64,000 nt of DNA from Clostridium sp. chh4-2. Lineage in GTDB: Bacteria; Bacillota; Clostridia; Lachnospirales; Lachnospiraceae. The translations under genes were made by a program, and so were the position numbers. Shown piece after piece: positions 1-7,725 of the stretch. The stretch covers positions 186,001-250,000 of the forward strand of contig NZ_PKUU01000002.1 in NCBI RefSeq assembly GCF_002899675.1, given 5' to 3'. Below the pieces are notes generated by a model. That model was not told the DNA's origin. It ran no database searches and worked only from the letters and a program-made list of their open reading frames with translations. Each line of letters opens with the position of its first letter. Position 1 is the first letter of the stretch.

Positions 1-567
1 GGAACTATCTATCCTGACATTATCGAAAGCGGAACAAAGACTGCAAAGATGGTAAAATCCCATCATAACGTGGGCGGACTTCCTGAAGATCTTAAATTTG
101 AACTGGTTGAACCGTTAAAACAGCTGTTTAAAGACGAAGTGCGCGCCTGCGGCGTGGAACTGGGACTTCCTGCCGGCATGGTATACCGTCAGCCGTTCCC
201 TGGACCTGGACTTGGTGTCAGATGTCTTGGCGCGATTACACGGGACCGTCTGGAAGCTGTCAGAGAATCAGACGCTATTTTGAGAGAAGAATTTGAAAAA
301 GCAGGACTGGACAAGAAGGTATGGCAGTATTTTACCGTGGTGCCGGACTTTAAGTCGGTTGGTGTGAAAAATAATGCGAGATGTTTTGAGTACATGGTAA
401 TTCTTCGCGCAATCAATACGATCGATGCCATGAGCGCGACGATTGAGCGTGTGGATTGGGATGTGCTTCAGAAGATTACGGACAGAATTTTAGCGGAAGT
501 GGAGAATGTTAACAGGGTTTGTTATGATATGTCTCCGAAGCCTCCGGCTACGATTGAATTCGAATAA
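1..567 (+). CDS. guaA: GMP synthase (glutamine-hydrolysing), C-terminal part
   Basis: The gene is cut by the left edge; the frame is open from base 1 and 188 residues are visible. GuaA converts XMP to GMP with ATP and glutamine in purine synthesis. The visible part is the end of the ATP-pyrophosphatase domain plus the C-terminal dimerisation domain. Recognisable family motifs are [11 protein letters not shown], the [11 protein letters not shown] segment and the terminal KPPATIEFE, which is the usual GuaA C-terminus. The end is intact, so any insertion at the guaA 3' end has restored the gene. A clear terminator follows. Identification is secure. Confidence 0.97.
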   Translation, partial: GTIYPDIIESGTKTAKMVKSHHNVGGLPEDLKFELVEPLKQLFKDEVRACGVELGLPAGMVYRQPFPGPGLGVRCLGAITRDRLEAVRESDAILREEFEKAGLDKKVWQYFTVVPDFKSVGVKNNARCFEYMVILRAINTIDAMSATIERVDWDVLQKITDRILAEVENVNRVCYDMSPKPPATIEFE

Positions 568-591
568 AGAAAATTTTATACAGAGTATATT

Positions 592-637
592 ATATGGCAG
601 GAAGTCTATGAGATTACCTGCCATATTTATATTTTTT
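592..637 (+). terminator. Rho-independent terminator of guaA
   Basis: A perfect 10-bp stem, ATATGGCAGG (592-601) with CCTGCCATAT (617-626), is followed by a T-rich run (ATTTTTTAT). It lies 25 bp after the guaA stop. Confidence 0.85.
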
Positions 638-756
638 ATATTGTAAAGGTTATAATTTTATGATAAAATCAAAAAAAAGAACATATGTTTGGTGATTCGA
701 TAGATATACAAGTATATTACTAAAGAAAGATGTCTGTGAGGGGAGGTTGAGAATGA

Positions 757-1614
757 ATGAAAAATATGAGAATTGATGCCAACGGGACAGAAATCAGAGT
801 GATGGGGGATGTTGTCAATGAGGATGCTTATATTTCTTTGACTGACATTGCAAAATATAAGAATCCAGATAATGCTTTTATTGTGATTGCAAATTGGATG
901 CGCAATCATTCCACTATTTCATTCATAGGTTTATGGGAGCAAATTCACAATCCAAATTTTAAACCTATCGAATTCGATAGGTTTAAAGCTGAATCGGGAG
1001 ATAATGCCTTTACATTAACACCGCAGCAATGGATAAAAGCAACTGATGCAATTGGCATCATTTCAAAATCGGGACGTTATGGCGGAACATATGCTCATAC
1101 AGATATTGCTTTTGAGTTTGCTTCTTGGATTTCTCCTGAGTTCAAACTCTATATTATTAAAGACTATCAGAGACTAAAGAAAGATGAAGCTGAACGGCTT
1201 GCAATTGGATGGGATGTAAAAAGAGAGTTATCAAAAATTAATTATCGCATTCATACAGATGCAGTAAAGGAATTTCTTATTACACCTACATTGTCAACAC
1301 AGGAAATGGCATATACATATGCTTCGGAAGCGGATATTCTCAACATGGCACTGTTCGGAAAAACAGCGGCACAATGGAGAAATGAAAAAGGAATAAGTGG
1401 GAAAACGCCTAATATCAGGGATTTTGCATCAGCGGAAGAGTTAGTTGTACTTATCAATTTAGAAGATACAAATGCCGATTTAATAAGGCAAGAAGTGCCT
1501 AAATTGGAACGCTTGAAGATATTAAGAGAAAAGGCATATCGACAATTAGAACTTTTAAAAAGAAATCAAGAAACTATTACTGCACTGAAGCAGAACCTTA
1601 TTGAAGACATATAA
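757..1614 (+). CDS. KilA-N domain DNA-binding protein
   Basis: This is a 285-residue protein. Residues about 1-140 form a KilA-N domain, a DNA-binding fold common in phages and mobile elements. The markers are the ISLTDIAKYKN start, a conserved tryptophan-rich middle and the GGTYAHTDIAFEFASWISPEF segment (about 109-129). The rest (150-285) is helical and charged, ending in a probable coiled coil. The start at 757 follows a GGGGAGG site; an ATG at 766 is possible. Codon use is AT-rich compared with guaA, which suggests acquisition. It sits alone between guaA and an IS66 remnant. The cellular role is unknown; KilA-N proteins are usually regulators or phage-encoded inhibitors. Confidence 0.85.
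   Translation: MKNMRIDANGTEIRVMGDVVNEDAYISLTDIAKYKNPDNAFIVIANWMRNHSTISFIGLWEQIHNPNFKPIEFDRFKAESGDNAFTLTPQQWIKATDAIGIISKSGRYGGTYAHTDIAFEFASWISPEFKLYIIKDYQRLKKDEAERLAIGWDVKRELSKINYRIHTDAVKEFLITPTLSTQEMAYTYASEADILNMALFGKTAAQWRNEKGISGKTPNIRDFASAEELVVLINLEDTNADLIRQEVPKLERLKILREKAYRQLELLKRNQETITALKQNLIEDI
958..987. repeat. 30-bp perfect palindrome inside the KilA-N gene
   Basis: The half-site TTTAAACCTATCGAA (958-972) is followed directly by its exact reverse complement (973-987), with no spacer or mismatch. It lies in frame and encodes residues 68-77 of the KilA-N protein. A palindrome this long is unlikely by chance in coding DNA. It may be a protein-binding site or a trace of a mobile event. 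Confidence 0.9.
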
Positions 1615-1624
1615 AGATAAATGA

Positions 1625-2140
1625 GTGGGGAGGCTCTATATGGCGACAAAAAAACAATTAATCCCGAGCGGCCAAGAGAAAGACTACAGTCATCCGGCAG
1701 TACAGGGAGTTCTTTACTGTAACAAGCTGTTTGAATACGAACGAAGTTATAAGGAAAAAGGACTGTCCTATGCACAGGTATACAAACGCCGCCAGAAGGG
1801 TGCAAAGCCGGTTGTGGAAGGCTTCATGCGCTGGCTAGATGGGCAGCATCCAGAAAAGGGGAGCCGCATGGATCGGGCAGTAACCTATATCCGAAATCGA
1901 AAAGATACTTTGATGACTTACCTCGAAGACGGACGCTGCAGTCTGAGTAACAACCCATCGGAGAATTCCCTCCGCCCGGTGACATTGGGCCGAAAGAACT
2001 GGATGTTCAGTGACAGCCAGGATGGTGCAAATGCGAGTATAGAATGTAACAAAAAATCAGAGTAAAACGCTCGTTACCCTGACATCAAGTATTGATGCCA
2101 GGGCGGTCGTGTTGGGATACCCTAACACTTGGCGCTTACA
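1625..2140 (+). mobile_element. IS66-family remnant (right end, internally deleted)
   Basis: The segment holds the C-terminal part of an IS66 TnpC transposase and the right terminal repeat. Read on the minus strand, the right end begins GTAAGCGCCA at 2140, matching the GTAAGCG tip I recall for IS66-family ends. Everything left of the transposase C-terminal third is missing, including tnpA and tnpB, and the last stretch of the transposase is also lost. The left boundary near 1620 is only approximate. No matching left terminal repeat or target duplication was found. Confidence 0.75.
1640..2065 (+). pseudogene. IS66 transposase (TnpC) fragment
   Basis: About 141 residues match the DDE-domain end of IS66 transposases. 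The diagnostic stretch is LSNNPSENSLRPVTLGRKNW followed by MFSDSQDGANAS, which carries the catalytic glutamate region. Upstream are the helical HPAVQGVLYCNKLFEYE segment and MTYLEDGR. Full TnpC is about 500 residues, so more than two thirds is missing at the N-terminus. The frame leaves homology right after GANAS, where the usual tail should continue. It could be translated from the ATG at 1640 but cannot be active. Confidence 0.85.
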
Positions 2141-2157
2141 TTCGTTCTTTATAAGAT

Positions 2158-2186
2158 ACACAAAAAAATATCAGGTATTTTTGTGT
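2158..2186. terminator. Terminator-like hairpin after the IS66 remnant
   Basis: ACACAAAAA (2158-2166) pairs with TTTTTGTGT (2178-2186). The stem is AT-rich, and the only T-run is inside the right arm. Bases 2187-2358 contain no convincing gene. Confidence 0.4.
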
Positions 2187-2358
2187 AACACCAGAAAAAA
2201 TAAATAAATTCCTTCAATAATTTGTTGTCCATATTTTGCCCAGCTACTTTATTCCGACTTTTTTTCCGCAATCCCCTTACAATGGAAAAAGAAAGTGACA
2301 TTTTGCAAATCAAAGATATCATCAGTGTTCATAAAATTGTAAAAGCATTAGGGCTATC

Positions 2359-3123
2359 TTACAGTAGCAGGCCGCACTCAAAAGCCAGAACCATATACTT
2401 CTCTGCACTACTAAGCCCATACAAACTCAAATCCCTGATTTCCCATGTATCAGAACTAAGATTATCCGCTCCATACAAAAATTGAATAAAAGGAATATTC
2501 CTGTATTTTGAAACTGCCAGCATGGAAGCGCACTCCATTTCTACGGTAAGACATCCCTCTTGCCTGCGTTCCTGAATGACCGGAACCGTTTCTCTGTAAA
2601 TGGCGTCCGAAGTCCAAGTTTTGCCTTTTACATAGGAGTATCCGCAGTCTATTAAAACATGTTCCAACACCTGAACTGCGTGCGTATCTGCTTCAATTTC
2701 CGCTGATGGAGCGATATAATGATAACTTGTGCCCTCATCACGGACAGCAGAAACCGGGATAACAATGTTGTCTTTTACCTTCTCATCGTCTAATACCCCG
2801 CAAGAACCGAACAAAACAAACTTTTTAGCTCCCATAGCAATGATTTCTTCAAAGCATGCAGCACAGGCAGGCGCGCCTACTAAGGACTGATAGAAAGCAA
2901 TATCCGTATCTTTATAGCGGATCTTATAGACGGGCGTCATACCATTTGCAGTGTATAACTCCGCTATCTTTTCGGCAGCATCTAACGAAGAAAACTTTCC
3001 AATAATATTTTCTGAAAATGTAGAGACACAAACTTCCGGAAAGCCATCAACTTTTTTTGTTGTGTCAGAAGGGCTGAATAAAGCCGGTTCTGAAATTTCT
3101 TTTCTTTGAAATATCGTATACAA
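2359..3123 (-). CDS. Nucleoside phosphorylase (uridine phosphorylase-like)
   Basis: The 254-residue protein belongs to the PNP/UDP phosphorylase family, which splits nucleosides with phosphate to free the base and ribose-1-phosphate. Support comes from YQSLVGAPACAACFEE, the Gly-rich KKFVLFGSCGVL strand, and TVEMECASMLAV, where the Met-Glu pair binds ribose. I place the start at TTG 3123: GAGGTG (3131-3136) lies 7 nt upstream. A longer reading through the ATG at 3138 puts the ribosome site inside the gene. It starts 25 bp after the AraC gene, so the two probably form one operon. The substrate base cannot be told from sequence. Confidence 0.85.
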   Translation of the reverse strand: MYTIFQRKEISEPALFSPSDTTKKVDGFPEVCVSTFSENIIGKFSSLDAAEKIAELYTANGMTPVYKIRYKDTDIAFYQSLVGAPACAACFEEIIAMGAKKFVLFGSCGVLDDEKVKDNIVIPVSAVRDEGTSYHYIAPSAEIEADTHAVQVLEHVLIDCGYSYVKGKTWTSDAIYRETVPVIQERRQEGCLTVEMECASMLAVSKYRNIPFIQFLYGADNLSSDTWEIRDLSLYGLSSAEKYMVLAFECGLLL

Positions 3124-3148
3124 TTTTATACACCTCATTTCGATTAAT

Positions 3149-4072
3149 TTACTGGTTACAATTTGCCTGAGATTTCGGAAGGTTTTTATTATTCCGGTAT
3201 TCGGATGGCGTACAGCCCATAATTTCACGGAACGACTTGGCAAAATAGCTGTTTTCCTGAAATCCGCACTCCAGACAGATATCCTGGATCTTTTGATTGG
3301 TGGAAGCCAGCAGTTCGGCGGCTTTTTGTATCCGGTACTGCTTGACGTACTGGATCGGAGTGGTTCCGATGGTGTTATGGAAACATCTCAGGCATTCGCT
3401 TGGGCTGACGGAGATGCTTTGGGCGATCATTTCTGCATTCAGCTCTACTTGGTAATGGTTATGTATGAATTCGAGCATAAGCTTTACTCGGAAATTGTCC
3501 CGCAATTCTTTCTCAGAGGGCTGGGCGGGCTGGGAGGAGCGGTGGATACCCAATTGGTATAGGAATTTGGACAATTCGGAGCGCACATCCAGCTCATAAC
3601 CGTCCGGTTCGGATACACAGAGATTCCACACGTGCTCAATCGTCTGCAGACTTTTTTTCTGCCAGTCAATCTCCCGGTTAAAACAGAAGAAGGGGAGATT
3701 TTTGTCAGATATCAAAGGCTGCACGTATTTTTGCCAGATGATGCTGTCGGGATTTCCGCCTGCCAGTCTGGGATGAAAGACAATGGAATGCAGACGGCAG
3801 CCGGAAGCTTCTATATCCCAGGCGCCATGCAGAACATTTGCATTGATGAAAAAACCATTTCCGGTTTCCAACGTGTATTTTTGGGAACCTGCGGCAACGA
3901 CCGCTTTTCCTTGAGTGATAACCACGGCCTCCAATTCGTCGTGCCAATGCCATGGAACGCCCTCCGGCAGCAGATCATCGTGATAGCATGCGATGGGGAA
4001 TAGGGTGGTTCCATGGTTTGTCAGCTCTTTTCCGCTTTCATCGGTTTGCGGGGCACAAAATGATAAGGCCAT
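3149..4072 (-). CDS. AraC-family transcriptional regulator with cupin sensor
   Basis: This 307-residue protein has an N-terminal cupin-like ligand domain (HWHDELEAVVITQGKAVV near 41-60) and two C-terminal AraC helix-turn-helix motifs (about 200-295; DICLECGFQENSYFAKSFRE is the signature). Such proteins usually control sugar or nucleoside use. AAAGGAGG lies 5 nt before the ATG. It is transcribed ahead of the nucleoside phosphorylase and divergently from the MFS gene at 4179, so it probably controls one or both. The ligand is unknown. Confidence 0.92.
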   Translation of the reverse strand: MALSFCAPQTDESGKELTNHGTTLFPIACYHDDLLPEGVPWHWHDELEAVVITQGKAVVAAGSQKYTLETGNGFFINANVLHGAWDIEASGCRLHSIVFHPRLAGGNPDSIIWQKYVQPLISDKNLPFFCFNREIDWQKKSLQTIEHVWNLCVSEPDGYELDVRSELSKFLYQLGIHRSSQPAQPSEKELRDNFRVKLMLEFIHNHYQVELNAEMIAQSISVSPSECLRCFHNTIGTTPIQYVKQYRIQKAAELLASTNQKIQDICLECGFQENSYFAKSFREIMGCTPSEYRNNKNLPKSQANCNQ

Positions 4073-4178
4073 AAATTCCTCCTTTTGGATGTTTTATTGT
4101 ATATAAATGGTTGAATTTTCCTATTTCATAGATAAAAATGATGGTATAATTGTATCTTGATCGGAGGGAAAAGACAAG

Positions 4179-5360
4179 ATGTTTCAATTATTATTAGCGA
4201 TTATTTATGTGTCATTTATAAGTTTAGGTTTACCTGATTCTCTATTGGGCTCGGCTTGGCCGACTATGTACAAAACGCTGGGGGTTCCGGTATCCTATGC
4301 GGGAGCGATATCCATGATTATAGCCATGGGAACTGTGGTATCCAGCCTTCAGAGCGACCGTTTGACGAAAAAGATGGGAACGGGAAAGGTCACTGCGTTC
4401 AGCGTTATGCTGACGGCCATCGCCTTATTTGGCTTTTCCGTCAGCAGTTCCTTCTGGCAGCTTTGTTTGTGGGCGGTTCCATATGGATTAGGGGCCGGAA
4501 GCGTGGATGCTTCCCTGAACAATTATGTGGCTCTCCATTATGAAAGCCGCCATATGAGTTGGCTGCATTGTATGTGGGGAGTGGGGGCTTCTTTAGGTCC
4601 GTATATTATGGGATATGCGCTGGGAGCGGGACAGGGTTGGAATATGGGGTATCGGTATATAGCCGTTCTCCAGGTTATTTTAACCGCGGTTCTGCTGTTC
4701 AGCCTTCCGCTGTGGAAGAACAGAAACAATGGCGTTTCGGAACATTGTCAAGATGGAAATGAGGCAGCGCCCCTCACATTGGCGGAGATAGTCAGGATTC
4801 CGGGGGCGAAATCAGTGATGATCACTTTTTTCTGCTACTGTGCATTGGAACAGACCACAGGGTTGTGGGCCAGCAGCTATCTGGTAATGCAGTCGGGGAT
4901 GAGTGCGGGCGCTGCGGCGAAATGCGCAAGTCTGTTTTTCCTTGGAATTACGGGAGGACGGGCGGCCAGCGGATTTCTGACCATTAAACTGAACGATACC
5001 AGAATGATTCGGCTGGGACAGATGATCATAGCGGCCGGTGTGTTTGCCATGTTAATTCCATTGGGTGAGGTGTCTGCAATGGCCGGGCTGATCCTGATCG
5101 GACTTGGCTGCGCGCCCATCTATCCGTGTGTGATTCATTCGACGCCGACTCTTTTCGGCGCGGATAAATCACAGGCGATTATAGGCGTTCAGATGGCAAG
5201 TGCTTATGTGGGAACCTGCGTGATGCCGCCGATATTCGGGCTCATAGCGAATCATATCAGCGTATCACTGTTTCCGGTGTATCTGCTGGTCATTCTGTCT
5301 TTAATGGTGTGTATGCATGAGAAACTGATACGTGTTCATAGAGATGTACATAATCAATAG
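4179..5360 (+). CDS. MFS transporter (FucP/NarK-like, about 12 TM)
   Basis: The 393-residue integral membrane protein has the usual 12-helix major facilitator pattern. The GLPDSLLGSAWPTMY N-terminus and SDRLTKKMGTGKV loop (between TM2 and TM3) are typical of the sugar/unknown-solute MFS group found in clostridia. It is divergent from the AraC/phosphorylase pair, with a TATAAT box at 4145-4150 but no clear -35 box. This suggests uptake of the compound sensed by AraC, possibly a nucleoside or sugar. GGAGG lies 11 nt before the ATG. Confidence 0.88.
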   Translation: MFQLLLAIIYVSFISLGLPDSLLGSAWPTMYKTLGVPVSYAGAISMIIAMGTVVSSLQSDRLTKKMGTGKVTAFSVMLTAIALFGFSVSSSFWQLCLWAVPYGLGAGSVDASLNNYVALHYESRHMSWLHCMWGVGASLGPYIMGYALGAGQGWNMGYRYIAVLQVILTAVLLFSLPLWKNRNNGVSEHCQDGNEAAPLTLAEIVRIPGAKSVMITFFCYCALEQTTGLWASSYLVMQSGMSAGAAAKCASLFFLGITGGRAASGFLTIKLNDTRMIRLGQMIIAAGVFAMLIPLGEVSAMAGLILIGLGCAPIYPCVIHSTPTLFGADKSQAIIGVQMASAYVGTCVMPPIFGLIANHISVSLFPVYLLVILSLMVCMHEKLIRVHRDVHNQ

Positions 5361-5377
5361 AATAGGATTCAGACGGC

Positions 5378-5431
5378 AAAAGGTACCGGCCCTGCAAATT
5401 ATTAAAATTTATTGCAGGGCCGGTACCTTTT
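5378..5431. terminator. Bidirectional terminator between MFS and MerR genes
   Basis: A perfect 20-bp stem (5378-5397 with 5412-5431; outer bases AAAAGGTACC and GGTACCTTTT) separates the two convergent genes. A and T runs at both ends suit termination in both directions. Confidence 0.9.
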
Positions 5432-5435
5432 ACAA

Positions 5436-6332
5436 TTACCCGGGCTTTTTCATTACCAGATTATAGTTGGAATCATAGTAAAGCCCCAAATCATTGCAGA
5501 TCCGGTCGTTTATAGCCATGAGCGCATCGTGGTATTCTTTATATTTTGGTGACAAGGCAGCCATATTTGGGATAAAGATATCATTGTATCCCTGATCCTG
5601 CAGCTGTTTCATAAACTTTCTCTGGGAAATAAATGCAGGATGATATTTGAAGAGCAGGCTGTTTTTCAGCTTGACATTTTTCCTTGTCTGTTCCCGTAAT
5701 TTCACATAATCCTCTTCGGTGCTGTTTACATATTTTTTTAGCTGCGCATCCATCTTCATGGTCATCTGGTCCAATGTGGGTTTGGGGGTGAGGCGGTACA
5801 TGAGATAGCTGACCGCTTTCATAAAAAGAGGGATTTTGATCTCGGCATTGTCCCAAAAAGCGATGATATTTTCATAAGCCGTTTGCTGTTCGGGCGTTGT
5901 AATCCTGATCTGGAGGTACGGCATGAAATGATTCATAAAATAGTATCCATAAAAGCCGGGAATCATATCCTGCAGGGCCTGTGCGATGGTCTGGTAGTCG
6001 ATTGCATGGCAGAAGGCGTCTGCATTCTGCGTTTGGATAAAGGAGCGTAGAGCCTTTAGCTCTTCTTCTTCTGCCTGGTGGGAGTTCATCTTCTCCTGAT
6101 AGATCTGTTCCAACAGCTGCACATCGCCGGACTTCAACAGCGTTTTAATATCCCGGATGTTGATTCCCAGTTTGCGGTAGATGGAAATCTTCTTTAAAAC
6201 GGCAACATCGTCTTCGGTGTAGTTGCGGTAGCCGTTTTCGTCTTTTTCCACATGGAGAAGTCCCTGTTCTTCATAATATTTCACGGCTCGTTTACTGAGA
6301 GGGACGAGCTGGATCACTTCATTAATTCTCAT
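5436..6332 (-). CDS. MerR-family transcriptional regulator
   Basis: The protein has 298 residues. The first 70 form a MerR winged helix: MRINEVIQLVPLSKRAVKYY, then EEQGLL and NGYRNYTEDDV. A helical linker and a C-terminal domain of about 180 residues follow, with aromatic-rich segments that I do not recognise as a named effector domain. Start ATG 6332 was chosen for GAAAGGGGAA upstream and because it begins the HTH; an in-frame upstream extension crosses the promoter. A MerR-type promoter with a 19-bp spacer lies directly upstream, so autoregulation is likely. The ligand is unknown; related proteins answer drugs or hydrophobic cations. Confidence 0.88.
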   Translation of the reverse strand: MRINEVIQLVPLSKRAVKYYEEQGLLHVEKDENGYRNYTEDDVAVLKKISIYRKLGINIRDIKTLLKSGDVQLLEQIYQEKMNSHQAEEEELKALRSFIQTQNADAFCHAIDYQTIAQALQDMIPGFYGYYFMNHFMPYLQIRITTPEQQTAYENIIAFWDNAEIKIPLFMKAVSYLMYRLTPKPTLDQMTMKMDAQLKKYVNSTEEDYVKLREQTRKNVKLKNSLLFKYHPAFISQRKFMKQLQDQGYNDIFIPNMAALSPKYKEYHDALMAINDRICNDLGLYYDSNYNLVMKKPG

Positions 6333-6357
6333 GGCAATTCCCCTTTCTGTTCTATGA

Positions 6358-6393
6358 CTTGAGTATAAACGTATACGCAGCGTACATGTCAAG
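6358..6393 (-). promoter_or_regulatory. MerR-type promoter with 19-bp spacer and operator dyad
   Basis: On the minus strand TTGACA (6392-6387) and TATACT (6367-6362) are 19 bp apart. This overlong spacer is the hallmark of promoters that MerR proteins activate by DNA twisting. The spacer contains the dyad GTACGC-T-GCGTATAC. Confidence 0.85.
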
Positions 6394-6508
6394 TTAAATA
6401 TCTGAAATAGTAACAAACAGTTGAAAAAACTCTTCGAATGAGTTATGGATTAATCCGATGGATCTGGTATGATGAGTACAGAACATAGGAAAGCGGGGAG
6501 AAATACAT

Positions 6509-7615
6509 ATGGAGTCAGTGAATTTAAGAATTGGAGATTTGAGGAAAAAGAGGGGGATCAGCCAGCAGAAACTGGCTGACGCGGTTGGTGTATCGTTTCA
6601 AACGGTCAGCAAATGGGAAAATAAGCTGACAATGCCTGATATCATGATTCTGCCGGAGCTGGCCGGGTATTTTCATATATCGGTGGATCAGCTTTTGGGG
6701 TTAAAGCCATTGCCTGAGGAAGAGTATATGCCGGTGGATTCGGATAAAAGCGGGTATTGGAATGATAAGAAGGAGTATTTGGCAAGAAGAGGAAAGCATC
6801 AATGGAATGAAGATTATCTTTCTTTTTTAATACGGCAGGTGTGGAAGATAGAGGAGCCGGTTTCCATTCTCGACTGCGGATGCGGGGATGGTTCCTTTGG
6901 ACGGCTGCTGCTTGCGATGCTTCCGGAGGGCAGTAAGTATACAGGGATTGATTTTAACGGACTTTTGATTGAGGAATGGAGGAATGCCTGCGCCGACCGT
7001 GACGATATGAAGTTTATCTGCGGGGATCTGATGGAATATGAGAATCCCTTAAAATACGATATCGTGATGGAGCGGTCGGTTATGCGGCATTTAAGCAGGC
7101 CGGAGGCATTTCTGGACCGGATGATTTCTTTGTGCAGAAGGGACGGATTCGTTGTCTGTATGGATGTGAACAGAGAACTGGAATGCGACGGTCTTTATAT
7201 TGAAGGGATGGGGTATGAGAAGCTTTGCCAGAGAAACGGATTCCGTAAAATGTGGAAAAATGAATATGAAAATCAGGGGAGAGATTATGCCGTTTCCATG
7301 AGGATACCGGAGCTGATGAAAACAGCAGGATTAAAACAGATTGAGTCCCGTATGAATGATAAAGTGAACCTGATCTTTCCGGATATGCCTGATTACGATC
7401 GGGCCATGGAAGATTTTACCGCCATCAATCAATGGGACAGGGAAGTGGATGAGAAACATATAATCGAGCGGTTTATGAATCACGGCATGGATTGGAGCGA
7501 GGCCCGGGAATACTGCACAAGGCAGAGGGAGATAAAAGAATTTTTAAACGAGAAGAAAGGAACGGTTTCCATTGTTTTATTCAGCGGATTCATGATTACC
7601 TTTGCAAGAAAATAA
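6509..7615 (+). CDS. XRE helix-turn-helix / SAM-dependent methyltransferase fusion
   Basis: The protein has 368 residues. Residues 5-64 are an XRE/Cro HTH (ISQQKLADAVGVSFQTVSKW). After a linker, residues about 100-250 form a class I methyltransferase with the SAM-binding motif ILDCGCGDGSFG (120-131), acidic GIDFN and the GDLMEYENP strand. The tail (250-368) is helical. The methyl acceptor is unknown. The HTH suggests self-regulation or DNA targeting; no restriction enzyme is nearby. GGGGAG stands before the ATG. Similar HTH-methyltransferase proteins are known in clostridia, but their function is not settled as far as I know. Confidence 0.85.
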   Translation: MESVNLRIGDLRKKRGISQQKLADAVGVSFQTVSKWENKLTMPDIMILPELAGYFHISVDQLLGLKPLPEEEYMPVDSDKSGYWNDKKEYLARRGKHQWNEDYLSFLIRQVWKIEEPVSILDCGCGDGSFGRLLLAMLPEGSKYTGIDFNGLLIEEWRNACADRDDMKFICGDLMEYENPLKYDIVMERSVMRHLSRPEAFLDRMISLCRRDGFVVCMDVNRELECDGLYIEGMGYEKLCQRNGFRKMWKNEYENQGRDYAVSMRIPELMKTAGLKQIESRMNDKVNLIFPDMPDYDRAMEDFTAINQWDREVDEKHIIERFMNHGMDWSEAREYCTRQREIKEFLNEKKGTVSIVLFSGFMITFARK

Positions 7616-7663
7616 ACGGTTTCTGCTAAATTCTGTTATAATTTTTAAATTTTAAATATTCTC

Positions 7664-7694
7664 TTGACCCTTACGCCGCGTCATGGATTAGATT
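7664..7694 (+). promoter_or_regulatory. MerR-type promoter with 19-bp spacer
   Basis: TTGACC (7664-7669) and TAGATT (7689-7694) are 19 bp apart, and the spacer holds an imperfect dyad, CCTTACG-CCG-CGTCATGG. It shares the centre TACGCyGCGT with the dyad of the other MerR gene at 6358-6393. It probably serves autoregulation of the downstream gene. Confidence 0.8.
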
Positions 7695-7725
7695 AGATTT
7701 ATCAAATACAGGAGGAATTCAATCT

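Noticed and set aside
757..1614. Prophage based on the KilA-N gene
   Set aside because: No integrase, capsid, terminase or lysis gene is nearby.
541..2360. Integration att repeat of the guaA 3' end
   Set aside because: No second copy of the last guaA bases was found downstream; the CGAATTCGAT at 968 is part of the internal palindrome only.
2222..2485. Plus-strand frame overlapping the nucleoside phosphorylase end
   Set aside because: No ribosome site, no recognisable domain, and half of it is antisense to a clear gene.
6509..7615. Restriction-modification methyltransferase
   Set aside because: The methyltransferase part lacks DNA-methylase target motifs such as DPPY or PC-type loops, and no nuclease gene is adjacent.
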